A stretch of 14,106 nucleotides of DNA from Pedosphaera sp. (GCA_009695405.1 SIAZ01000073.1:1-14106); one strand, 5' to 3'. Positions 6,299-13,900 are shown, numbered from the stretch's first letter. Notes: generated by a model from the sequence alone, not told the origin. A program made the numbers and translations.

Positions 6299-8248
6299 TT
6301 AAGGTGCTGTATTCTCGGGGTTAGAATTGGGGTTGGGCAGGAGTAAAACAATGGTGCGGTCATCGTGGTTGCCAGGAGAACGAAAAGATAGCCACTTGAG
6401 CAAATCGGTGGAGGCTTCTTTATTGTCCGAAGATAAATCAACCGTTGTATTTAACTCGGTCCAGAACTCTTTCCACACTTCTGGGGCACTCAAGCTGGCT
6501 TCTGTTGGAAATTTTGGATCGGTCACACCATCGGTCATTAGCACGAGTGTTTTAAGGTCAGTCTCGTGTGCGATGTGAATACGATTCAGGATTTGCTCGG
6601 TAGTTCTCATCACATTGGAAGCTGTCAGAAAAACCGTCTGACCGGCGAACTCTCCGCAGTCAGGTGTGCACAAGGTTTTGACCTGACCATCATTTCGCAT
6701 CAGCCCGATGCCACCGTCACCGATGCTGAAAGCGGCGATTATCCAGCCAGACTGAGTGTGTTTGGCAACGGCAAGTAATAGAGTGGTAGCATAGTCTTTC
6801 ATTACCGCTTTCGGAACATGTACCCCCGCTTCAGCTGCAATAGCCTTCTGTGCTTCGTAGGCAGCCTTTCCGAAACAGGGATAGGCGACTTTTTCCTTCA
6901 ACATTGTTCCATCCGCGTTTTCGATAAGCGACCGCACCGCTGTTTCTAATAAAGCTTGATTCCCATCTATCCACTGCTCTATGAAGTCGAGGGACTGTTT
7001 GCAGGCGATTTGAGAACCACACCGAGAGTATTTCGCTGCACCAGCACCGTCAGCCACGACAAGCAAATGCCAACCAGTGGCGCGGTGAAATCTTACAAGG
7101 AAATCGTCGTCACGGAACAATCCCTCGTGAGCATGGGAGCGACCACGTTGGCTGGCAGCAAGCATCCGCGCAACGGGTGTAAATTCATCATCCGGCTTGG
7201 TATGATCTGAATCTGGTTTCCAGTAAGGGTCACTTTGATTTGATGGAAGATTTTTCCAAAGGGAATCAGGATCGGGATTTACGGTAACACCAATAGTTCT
7301 CTCGAATATGCGACGGCCATCTGTTTCGGCAAGGGTCACTTCAACATTCAGTTTTTGTTCCCCCGCTAATTTGGGCTTTCCTATCAGAGCGTCTTTCTCT
7401 CTTTCATGCTGAAACCCCAATTCATCAGCGTTGAGGAACTCTAGTTTCAAAGAGCCGCGTTTTTCTTTGAAAAGATCGGAGATTTTGATTTCAAAAGACT
7501 TACCAACCGTGAGATTCACGGGCAGACGCTCTACAAGTCTGAAGCTTGGTGATCCGGGCATTGGAGCCGGCGTCCGTGCTGGCAAAGTTGGCGTGGTAGT
7601 GGCGGCGCTGCACGAGGAAGTCACCGCAGGTTGAGCTACAGCTCCGGATTCCTTTGGACCCGATTGCACTTGCCCAATATTCGCCTCCGGCATTTTTATA
7701 CTGGCATGTTTATCGGTCGTTGCAGATTCATCCACTACTCGTGAATTCGTAGCCTCTAGCAGTTCGCGTAACGCAACCATAGTCGGCCGATCTTCACATT
7801 TTAATGATAACACCTTTTCCAAAGCTTCTGCGATTGCAGCTCTTGGCTTGACTCCTAGTTGTAGTTTTTCAGACTGTTTTTCTGTTCGTCTGGAAGCACA
7901 GATTGGTGGTTCTTCACAAATAGCATAATAAATTACCGCAGCCAAACCATACACATCGCCAGCGGCTGTAGGCAGGGATGTAGGGTCGTGCTGTGCTTCT
8001 GGCGGTGCATAATCACTATTCCGGTCTATGTTTTCATTTTTACAGTTTTCAAAAGAAGTGATGTCAATCTTGTCGTCTCCTCTCACGTGCAAATTTTTTG
8101 GCTGAATATTCCCGTGAGTTTTTTTCTCACCATGCAATTGTTCAAGCATGTCGAACACCGGCCGGATGGCATCGAGAACCTTCTTCTCGTCACAGTGAGC
8201 AACCGCCTTTGCCCAATCATCAAAAGTCCGTTGCGTCGTTGTATTCAT
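6299..8248 (-). CDS. Pseudokinase / Ig-like / PP2C-type phosphatase fusion
   Basis: From ATG 8246-8248 the protein has 649 residues. Residues 1-170 are a kinase C-lobe only: HGNIQPKN (45-52) replaces the HRD loop, with Asn for the catalytic Asp; DFG is lost (DITSF, 62-66); APPE, D-V-Y-G-L-A and EDRPT are kept. The Gly loop and VAIK are absent, so it is a pseudokinase. A Pro/Thr/Ser-rich linker leads to an Ig-like module (about 235-325, IGKPKLAGEQKLNVEV, as in putative Ig repeats). PP2C fills 360-640: RGRSH (369-373), VADGAG, SIGDGGIG (508-515), MTDGVTD (571-577) and GNHDDRT (626-632), so the Mn/Mg-binding aspartates are present. It should remove phosphate placed by the kinase encoded 14 bases downstream. 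An in-frame TTG at 8267-8269 would overlap the upstream gene; I prefer the ATG. Confidence 0.9.
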   Translation of the reverse strand: MNTTTQRTFDDWAKAVAHCDEKKVLDAIRPVFDMLEQLHGEKKTHGNIQPKNLHVRGDDKIDITSFENCKNENIDRNSDYAPPEAQHDPTSLPTAAGDVYGLAAVIYYAICEEPPICASRRTEKQSEKLQLGVKPRAAIAEALEKVLSLKCEDRPTMVALRELLEATNSRVVDESATTDKHASIKMPEANIGQVQSGPKESGAVAQPAVTSSCSAATTTPTLPARTPAPMPGSPSFRLVERLPVNLTVGKSFEIKISDLFKEKRGSLKLEFLNADELGFQHEREKDALIGKPKLAGEQKLNVEVTLAETDGRRIFERTIGVTVNPDPDSLWKNLPSNQSDPYWKPDSDHTKPDDEFTPVARMLAASQRGRSHAHEGLFRDDDFLVRFHRATGWHLLVVADGAGAAKYSRCGSQIACKQSLDFIEQWIDGNQALLETAVRSLIENADGTMLKEKVAYPCFGKAAYEAQKAIAAEAGVHVPKAVMKDYATTLLLAVAKHTQSGWIIAAFSIGDGGIGLMRNDGQVKTLCTPDCGEFAGQTVFLTASNVMRTTEQILNRIHIAHETDLKTLVLMTDGVTDPKFPTEASLSAPEVWKEFWTELNTTVDLSSDNKEASTDLLKWLSFRSPGNHDDRTIVLLLPNPNSNPENTAP

Positions 8249-8262
8249 ATTCGTCTTCAGCT

Positions 8263-8898
8263 TTAACAAACAACATGGAGTTCTGCGGGAGGAGACGGAA
8301 GTGCCAGTTCAGATACCGCTCCCATGCTAACATTACCAGAGGATACAGCGGTGGAAACCCATTTAAAAAACGCCTGAAAAGAATGACCATCCATGGTGTC
8401 AAGAGCCACAACCTGACCACACACTTTTTTAAGTTCCTCCGGCTTTGCCTTTGGGCCTGCCGCACACCCCACAACAGCTCCAAAACCGGTCTGTTTCACT
8501 CGCGGGATCATCTCGTTGAAAAGCTGAATGTCTGAAGCGCCGCCATCGGTCAGAAGGAACAACAGCGGACGCCAGTCACCCTTTTGTTCTTTGGTAGATT
8601 TAATGACGTCACGCTCCACGGCGGTGCAAACTTCCTTCAATGCCAACCCCGTAAATGTCGGACCTGTTTCCGGTGCCATGATCTCTGGCAGCACGAATTG
8701 ATCAAGCGACGTCAATGGGACTAATGTTTTTATGTCGCGGTCAAACGTCATCAAGCAAAGATGCACCGTCTCCAATGCGTGAGGGTCTTGACGCAATGAA
8801 GCAATCAGGGACGCAAGACCAACTTTGACCGCCTCAATTGGCTCTCCCTTCATCGAGCCGGAAGTATCGAGCAGAAGATAAACAGGGAGACGTCGCAT
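8263..8898 (-). CDS. TerY-like vWA protein, short form
   Basis: This 211-residue protein is essentially a bare vWA domain. The metal site is intact: D11-T-S-G-S-M, Thr 81 or 83 (PTFTGLAL) and Asp118 in LLTDGGASD. It lacks the Cys-rich tail of the third paralogue and ends in a Pro-containing stretch (ALPSPPAELHVVC). Its start is supported by a good Shine-Dalgarno sequence (AAAGGAAAG just before ATG 8896-8898). It lies 39 bases after the next vWA gene and 14 bases before the phosphatase ATG. A vWA domain of this type binds a partner protein through Mg2+; here it is expected to be an adaptor for the kinase/phosphatase pair. Confidence 0.92.
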   Translation of the reverse strand: MRRLPVYLLLDTSGSMKGEPIEAVKVGLASLIASLRQDPHALETVHLCLMTFDRDIKTLVPLTSLDQFVLPEIMAPETGPTFTGLALKEVCTAVERDVIKSTKEQKGDWRPLLFLLTDGGASDIQLFNEMIPRVKQTGFGAVVGCAAGPKAKPEELKKVCGQVVALDTMDGHSFQAFFKWVSTAVSSGNVSMGAVSELALPSPPAELHVVC

Positions 8899-8937
8899 GG
8901 CTTTCCTTTTTGACTTTTTTAAGGGATGTCAACTCAC

Positions 8938-9576
8938 TCAAGTAACAACACTGATTTCAGGCGGCGGCGGCGGCAATTCGCTCAATCCTTGGACTTCTTT
9001 GCCCGCCTCTTCCACGCTCTTGCTCCCCTGGCTAATGGAGGCGCTCATCCACTTAAAAAACGCTTTGATTGATGCGCTGTCAGACGTGTTCAACCGAACC
9101 ACGCTCTCTGTGATTTGTTTCAGCACAGTTTCATCACCGTTGTCCACGCAACACCCGACGATGACACCCCATTTTTCTTGTTTGAACCGCGCCAACCCGG
9201 TCTGCCAGTCATCCGTAGGACCACCATCGGTCATGATAAACACCATCGGCTTCCAGTCACCTTTCACTGTGGCGGTGGTCTTTACCAAGTCCTTACTGAC
9301 ACATTCTGCGACTTTAGTGAGTGCATCCCCCATCGCAGTAGCTCCGGCAGCGCTGATGTTGGGTGGCTGAAACGCCGTCAACTCAGTCAGTGGCACGGCC
9401 ACATCTGCACTGCTGCTGAAAGTAATCACACTTAACCACGCGGTCTCCAAAGCATAGGGATCCTGACGGAGCGCAGCGACTAACATCTGCACGCCGTTTT
9501 TGACTTGTTCTATTGGTTCTCCAGACATTGAACCTGAAGTGTCCAGCACGAGATATACGGGTAAGCGGCGACTCAT
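8938..9576 (-). CDS. TerY-like vWA protein, short form (second copy)
   Basis: From ATG 9574-9576 this is a 212-residue vWA protein starting MSRRLPVYLVLDTSGSM. The metal site has D12-x-S-x-S, a Thr in GATAMGDAL and Asp in IMTDGGPTD. It ends in a poly-proline tract before EISVVT, echoing the Pro-rich end of its neighbour. The frame stays open upstream to 9756, but that part overlaps the 3' end of the TerD gene and lacks vWA character, and this start matches both paralogues. No Shine-Dalgarno sequence is visible; the leader is a CAACCAACCAACAAAAA-type tract. It is closely related to the downstream short vWA gene, suggesting tandem duplication. Confidence 0.92.
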   Translation of the reverse strand: MSRRLPVYLVLDTSGSMSGEPIEQVKNGVQMLVAALRQDPYALETAWLSVITFSSSADVAVPLTELTAFQPPNISAAGATAMGDALTKVAECVSKDLVKTTATVKGDWKPMVFIMTDGGPTDDWQTGLARFKQEKWGVIVGCCVDNGDETVLKQITESVVRLNTSDSASIKAFFKWMSASISQGSKSVEEAGKEVQGLSELPPPPPEISVVT

Positions 9577-9622
9577 AATGTTTTTGTTGGTTGGTTGAGG
9601 GTTTTGATTTCTGAGGTTGTTT

Positions 9623-10262
9623 CTATTTCGTCGGAAGATGTTTCTTAAGCAATTCGACAAAAGTGTCGAATGGGTGGGCGTCGCCCAAGGCGCGGAATTT
9701 CCAACCGCCATCCTTGCGATACACTTCCCCAAAAACCATGGTGCAGCGTCCTGCATACGAAGGGTCTGCGCTTAACGCATAACGCGCAATCTCTTTTGCC
9801 CTTGGCGTCAACTGCGCGGATGTAGGCGCTTTGAACTTTGCCGAAGTGCTGTTGTTTTTGCTGGCCTTGATAAATGCAAACGAGAAACAGAATCTTTTGA
9901 TAACGATTGTCCAGCGAAGTGAGCTTCACAACAATCTGCTCATCATCTTGAGCCCCATCCCCTCCGACGCGATTATCTCCGCTGTGATAAACGTGCCCCG
10001 TAGGATGCTTGAGGCTGTTGAAAAATACTACGTCGCTCCCAACAAGGCGGTCGTCTCCAAGAGCGGTAACCTGATCGTTTTGATCCATGAGAAACGCAAT
10101 AGCATCAAGATCGAAGTCTTCCTGCTTGCCGCCGAATAGTCCCCCAAGCAGACCGGCCTTCTGCTGCTGGATTTTCCAGCCCAACCCAATCGTAATAGAC
10201 GAAAGGTCATGCTCGTCCTTGTTGAGATTGATGGCTTGTCCTTTGGAGAGGTTAATTGCCAT
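9623..10262 (-). CDS. TerD-domain protein, frameshifted
   Basis: The first frame from ATG 10260-10262 gives a clear TerD protein: MAINLSKGQ, ITIGLGWK, DFDLDAIAF (49-57), SGDNRVGGDGAQDDE (94-108) and YIRAVDAKGK. After residue 156 TerD similarity jumps to the next frame: EIARYALSADPSYAGR, then GEVYRKDGGWKFRALG, ending KHLPTK and TAG at 9623-9625. One extra base in the 4-base homopolymer at 9794-9797 (minus strand AAAA) explains the shift; removing it restores a 212-residue TerD protein. TerD proteins bind Ca2+ through the conserved Asp-rich loops seen here. A Gly-rich insert (KAGLLGGLFGGKQ, 35-47) distinguishes this copy from the shorter paralogues. Sequencing error, a real mutation and +1 frameshifting remain possible. 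The spacing fits the operon (33 bases after the previous terD). Confidence 0.85.
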
Positions 10263-10295
10263 AAGAGTTAGGGGGTTGTAGTTGCGATTATTATT

Positions 10296-10865
10296 TTAGG
10301 AGAACTTTTTTGCGTATTTGGAAACAAACGTAGCAAGACCGCCCTTGTGCCCGACACCCATTGCCTCAAAACGCCAAGCCCCACCGCGCTTGTAGAGTCG
10401 CCCAAACTCGACCGCCGTTTCGATGGAAAAGTCCTCACCCAACTCGTATTTACAGATTTCCACGTTGGTCGTTGCATCATAAATCCGGATGAAGGAATTT
10501 CTCACCTGTCCAAAATTTTGTTTCCGTTCCTCGAACTCGTAAATGGTCACCGTAAAGACAATTTCTTCAATGCGAGGATCCACTCTGCCGAGTTCCACCA
10601 TCAAGGTCTCGTCGTCACCTTCTGAACTGCCGCCCGTTCGGTCATCCCCAGATGACTGCACTGCACCGTCCGGCGATTTAGGATTGCTGTAGAAAACAAA
10701 GAACACATCCGAGGGAACCTGCTTGTCAGCTCCAAGCATGAATGCGGAGGCGTCCAAGTCATAATCATTCCCGGAAGCTGCTGCATTTGGATCCCAGCCG
10801 AGGCCCACGCCAATTTTTTGAAGGCCAATGTCAACTCGTTGTCCTTTGGTTAAATTTATTGCCAT
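10296..10865 (-). CDS. terD: TerD-family Ca2+-binding stress protein
   Basis: This 189-residue protein is a full-length TerD: MAINLTKGQRVDIGL, GLGWDPN (21-27), YDLDASAFML (35-44), SGDDRTGGSSEGDDE (72-86), KQNFGQVRNSFIRIYD and a C-terminal GRLYKRGGAWRFEAMG. The acidic loops match the Ca2+-binding sites known for TerD. It is very similar to the next upstream gene throughout, with an almost identical N-terminus and FGQVRN[SA]FIRIYD block, which points to tandem duplication. It is probably cytoplasmic, acting with TerC at the membrane in stress responses. The ATG is preceded by an A-rich leader (ATCAACAACTT) without a Shine-Dalgarno sequence. The name terD marks the family; TerD and TerE cannot be separated reliably by eye. 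Confidence 0.92.
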   Translation of the reverse strand: MAINLTKGQRVDIGLQKIGVGLGWDPNAAASGNDYDLDASAFMLGADKQVPSDVFFVFYSNPKSPDGAVQSSGDDRTGGSSEGDDETLMVELGRVDPRIEEIVFTVTIYEFEERKQNFGQVRNSFIRIYDATTNVEICKYELGEDFSIETAVEFGRLYKRGGAWRFEAMGVGHKGGLATFVSKYAKKFS

Positions 10866-10903
10866 AAGTTGTTGATTTTAATTTGTGTGGGTGTTGAGCA
10901 GTC

Positions 10904-11458
10904 CTAGGAAAACTTGGTGACCAAGTTTTCCAGTCCGCCTTTGTGGCCACGGCCGATAGCTTCAAATTTCCATGCCCCATCCCGCCGATAGAGACGACCA
11001 AACTCCACAGCCGATTCAGTCGAAAAATCCTCATCCAACTCGTATTTGCAGATTTCCTCGCCATTCGCTGTGTCGTAGATTCGGATGAAAGCATTCCGCA
11101 CCTGTCCAAAGTTCTGTTTGCGAATTTCCGCCTCGTGAATTGTGACGACAAAAACGATCTCAGAGACGCGCGCGTCGATTTTATCAATATCTGCGATGAG
11201 CGTTTCATCGTCCCCATCGCCTTCGCCTGTCCGATTATCGCCCGTGCTTGTGAGCGCTTTATCGGGAGACTCTAAATTATTGTAGTATACAAAATGGTCG
11301 CCACTTACCAGCTTGCCGTTTTCTCCCAGCATGAAAGCGCTGGCATCCAAGTCATATCCATGTGCAGAGGCTTGTGTGTTTGGATTCCAGCCCAGTCCGA
11401 TGGCTGCTTTACGCAGGCCTACGTCGATACGTTGTCCCTTGGTCAGATTGATAGCCAT
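10904..11458 (-). CDS. terD: TerD-family protein (TerD/TerE-like)
   Basis: This 184-residue protein has the canonical TerD features: MAINLTKGQRIDVGL, GLGWNPN, YDLDASAFML (35-44), the full acidic loop TGDNRTGEGDGDDE (72-85), KQNFGQVRNAFIRIYD, EICKYELDEDFS and GRLYRRDGAWKFEAIG. Of the four copies its loop is closest to the textbook Ca2+-binding motif, so it may be the ancestral-type copy. It begins 12 bases after the upstream terD-like gene and ends 38 bases before the next, so co-transcription is very likely. The leader (TCCAAACAAACT before ATG) has no Shine-Dalgarno sequence. Its precise role is unknown, as for the family. Confidence 0.93.
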   Translation of the reverse strand: MAINLTKGQRIDVGLRKAAIGLGWNPNTQASAHGYDLDASAFMLGENGKLVSGDHFVYYNNLESPDKALTSTGDNRTGEGDGDDETLIADIDKIDARVSEIVFVVTIHEAEIRKQNFGQVRNAFIRIYDTANGEEICKYELDEDFSTESAVEFGRLYRRDGAWKFEAIGRGHKGGLENLVTKFS

Positions 11459-11470
11459 AGTTTGTTTGGA

Positions 11471-12139
11471 TTAAGAGTGATTGTATTCTTTAGCAATGCG
11501 AACGACCGTCTGTCCGACAAAACCATCATCGGTGGGATCTCCGATTGCAGCGAATTTCCATTCACTGCCGTGCCGATAAAGCCTACCAAGGATTAGGGCA
11601 CGTTTCCCGCGATATTGAGGCTCAGCCGCCACGTTGTAAGAGGCAAAAACGTCTTTCACCACAGTTGGGGTGCCTTCAAACATGCGGATTTTCGCGTACG
11701 GTATTACGGAGAAGTCCTCGCCCCCACAGTTGTTCAGGAAAAAAATAATCTGGCCGACATTTGCAGGAACTTTACTTAAGTTCACAGTGATTATTTCATT
11801 GTCGAGTCCGTCGTCGCCTCCCGAATCACCAGATCTGTCGTCCCCAGTATGTCTAAGTGCCCCGCTGGCGGCGGTGAGTTTTCCGGGAGGCAACCCGAAT
11901 TGCGCGAGTCCCTCCGCTTTGTAAAGCGGCGAGTATATGTGATCGCAAAGCGCCCCCTGAGTGTCCAGCAGCGCCGCACTCAGGTCGAGATCCACATCCT
12001 GAACTGTCTTGGAAAGTCCCAGAAAGCCCCCTTTAGTTTCGATACCGCCCCAGTTCACGCCTACGCAGAAGTCGTTTAGCGCAGCTCCGGTTAATTTTTT
12101 CAAATCAATCCGCTGACCTTTGATAAGATTGATTGCCAT
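11471..12139 (-). CDS. TerD-superfamily protein, longer TerZ-like form
   Basis: This 222-residue protein starts MAINLIKGQRIDLKK and keeps the TerD core: FCVGVNWGG, DVDLDLSAALLD (48-59), RHTGDDRSGDSGGDD (96-110) followed by DNEIITVNL, and GRLYRHGSEWKFAAIG. It has inserts absent from the shorter copies (ETKGGFLGLSKTVQ before the DLD motif and an extended LYKAEGLAQFGLPPG loop), resembling the TerZ-type branch. It is the first terD-like gene after terC (36 bases), and the next copy follows at 12 bases. The leader before the ATG (CACAACACAATAATAAT) lacks a Shine-Dalgarno sequence. The exact subfamily is a guess from length and inserts. Confidence 0.9.
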   Translation of the reverse strand: MAINLIKGQRIDLKKLTGAALNDFCVGVNWGGIETKGGFLGLSKTVQDVDLDLSAALLDTQGALCDHIYSPLYKAEGLAQFGLPPGKLTAASGALRHTGDDRSGDSGGDDGLDNEIITVNLSKVPANVGQIIFFLNNCGGEDFSVIPYAKIRMFEGTPTVVKDVFASYNVAAEPQYRGKRALILGRLYRHGSEWKFAAIGDPTDDGFVGQTVVRIAKEYNHS

Positions 12140-12175
12140 ATTATTATTGTGTTGTGGTATTTGGGGAGCTTATTG

Positions 12176-13141
12176 CTAATTCTTGAACGCTTCGTCGTCG
12201 TTTGGATTCTTCACGAGAATTGAATAGATAATTCCGGCAAGAAGAATGAACCCCACGATCGAGAGGCTGATCGGGTTGGGAAGATGATACCCGAAGGCAC
12301 TTCCTATGAGCTTAGCGGAAACGAGTACGAGGAGAATCAGGATGGCCTTTTCGAGAGCCCAAAATAGATCCTGCGCGGCGACAAGAAGGAAATAAAGGCT
12401 CCGCAAGCCCGCCGCAGCCCAGAGACTGGCGGTGATCATCAAGTAGGGATCAGCCACGACGGCAATAATGACCGGCATGGAGTCGAAGGCGAAGATCACG
12501 TCGCAGACCTCGATACAAATCAGGCACAGAAATAGCGGGGTAACTCCATGTGTGAAAAACCTACCGGTGTCGATGGAAGGATTCACCTTTGCAATCTTGC
12601 GCGTTAGCCGGACTGACCAGTGGTTGGTGTAATCCACTTCATCGTCTTCGTTGGCGCTCTGCCACATCTTCCACACCGTCCAGAGCACGACCAAAGCGAA
12701 GGCGACAAGGACGTAGGGGCTGACATTGACGATGAAGGCGCCGGCGCCTAGGAAGAGAATGCGGAAGAGGATTGCGCCGAGGATGCCCCAGTAGAGGATT
12801 TTGTGCTGGAAGTGCTGGGTCGTGGTCTGGGTGAGACCGAAGGATTTGAAGATGAGGTAGAAGGCGAACAGGTTGTCCACGGCGAGCGCTTTCTCGAGCA
12901 CGTAGCCGGTAGCGAAAAGAGTGGCCATCTCCGGGCCGCGCGCCCACCAAATGAACCCAGCAAATGCGGCGGAGCACGCCACCCAAACGAGCGACCACTT
13001 CGCCGCATTCCTCATCGTGATGACTTCGCCCTTCTTGTGGGTGCCCAAGTCGATTGCGACGGCGATGACGAAGGGAATCAGGAACGCGAGAATCTCCAGG
13101 AGGGTGATTCTGCTGAAGGCGGCAAGTGATTGGTCAAACAT
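12176..13141 (-). CDS. terC: TerC-family integral membrane protein
   Basis: From ATG 13139-13141 this is a 321-residue polytopic protein with about eight or nine hydrophobic segments. TerC hallmarks are present: LEKALAVDN (82-90), with the acidic pair proposed to handle metal ions, EVCDVIFAFDSMPVI (211-225), with the E-x-x-D and D-S-x-P residues, and the ALEKAIL segment near 262. Length matches the family. TerC proteins sit in the inner membrane, are the core of Ter complexes, and related members export manganese. The frame is open upstream to an ATG at 13288, but those 49 residues have no TerC character and lie in decayed sequence, so the shorter start is preferred. No promoter is clear directly upstream. 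Transcription may come from the ATPase promoter at 13912-13940. Confidence 0.93.
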   Translation of the reverse strand: MFDQSLAAFSRITLLEILAFLIPFVIAVAIDLGTHKKGEVITMRNAAKWSLVWVACSAAFAGFIWWARGPEMATLFATGYVLEKALAVDNLFAFYLIFKSFGLTQTTTQHFQHKILYWGILGAILFRILFLGAGAFIVNVSPYVLVAFALVVLWTVWKMWQSANEDDEVDYTNHWSVRLTRKIAKVNPSIDTGRFFTHGVTPLFLCLICIEVCDVIFAFDSMPVIIAVVADPYLMITASLWAAAGLRSLYFLLVAAQDLFWALEKAILILLVLVSAKLIGSAFGYHLPNPISLSIVGFILLAGIIYSILVKNPNDDEAFKN

Positions 13142-13247
13142 AAGCGGGAAGAATACTAGAGTGCTGGACTGGACATTGTGGAGTTTCGCTGAAGAAAGCA
13201 ACCATCGTAGTTCAAAATGTCGTGAATCAAAAAGAGTTGGAATGGAT

Positions 13248-13368
13248 TCAAAAGACGGGGCAGAGAAGAAGGATGAGGGGCTCGACATTTGGGCGCAGGG
13301 CGGGGCGGATTCCCTCGATCTTGAGTTTGGTCAGGAGCGGTTCGACCCACGCAAGCGGGCCCAGCGTG
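13248..13368 (-). other. Unidentified coding-like tail after the ATPase fragment
   Basis: Where ATPase similarity ends, another minus-strand frame reads NTLGPLAWVEPLLTKLKIEG, then IRPALRPNVEPLI, and stops at TGA 13248-13250. It looks like the C-terminal end of a protein rather than random sequence, but I cannot assign a family. It is out of frame with the ATPase and does not resemble the next part of a P-type ATPase. It may be the remnant of a second gene joined at a deletion point. The remaining 106 bases to terC show nothing I recognise. Confidence 0.3.
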
Positions 13369-13883
13369 TTCACTTGGATGCTTGGTGACTGGCAATGACT
13401 CGCCAGTAAACTTGGATTCTTCGACTTGAAGTCGGACCGCCTCCAATACGGATCCGTCGGCAGGAATTTCTTCGCGCAATTCCAAAAGGACGAAATCACC
13501 CACGACAATATCCCTGCGAGGAACAGTCCAATATGCGGCATCCCGGAGAACCTTGACGGGAACTTCGTCGTTGACCTTGTTGAGAATGTCGAACTCCTGA
13601 TTAGCCTTATACTCATTGAGGAAGGCAAGCGCGGTAACAAGAAGAACCGCAATGATGATGCCAATGCCCTCAACAAAATGACCATCGGCTGCGCCTGCAA
13701 CTATAGCGATGACCGCCGCAATCATAAAATGCGGATTACCGGATCATCAAACTTTTCGAAATAAAGTTTCCACCAGGGATCTCGTTTGCAGGGGGTCAAA
13801 ATATTTGCGGCATGGAGGCGTCGACTTTGTTCGACACCTGATTGTGTTAACCCGGACAAACGCGAGCTTGATGGCTGTTGCAT
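13366..13883 (-). pseudogene. Calcium-type P-type ATPase, N-terminal fragment, frameshifted and truncated
   Basis: From ATG 13881-13883 one frame reads MQQPSSSRLSGLTQSGVEQS, HAANILTPCKRDPWWKLYFE and KFDDPVIRIL: the N-terminal cation-ATPase domain. It meets TGA at 13722-13724. The next frame carries on without loss: MIAAVIAIVAGAADGHFVEG, then FLNEYKANQEFDILNKVND, the actuator start VVGDFVLLE, EEIPADGSVLEA and the TGESLPVTKHP loop. A missing base in the T-run at 13726-13729 accounts for the shift. Similarity ends near 13366. The phosphorylation site (DKTGT), the nucleotide-binding domain and the remaining membrane helices are missing, so no pump can be made. Whole members are about 850-900 residues and pump Ca2+ or Mn2+. 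Its position, reading into terC behind a good promoter, suggests the operon once began here. Confidence 0.82.
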
Positions 13884-13900
13884 AAATTTGACCGTAGCTT

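Noticed and set aside
8249..8269. TTG start for the phosphatase fusion
   Set aside because: It would overlap the upstream stop by seven bases. The ATG seven codons later is more usual and loses no domain.
9577..9756. 60-residue N-terminal extension of the vWA protein
   Set aside because: It overlaps the C-terminal coding part of the frameshifted terD gene and has no vWA features; the MSRRLPVY start matches the paralogues.
13142..13288. 49-residue N-terminal extension of TerC
   Set aside because: No TerC-like sequence and overlap with the decayed tail; the MFDQ start gives the usual family length.
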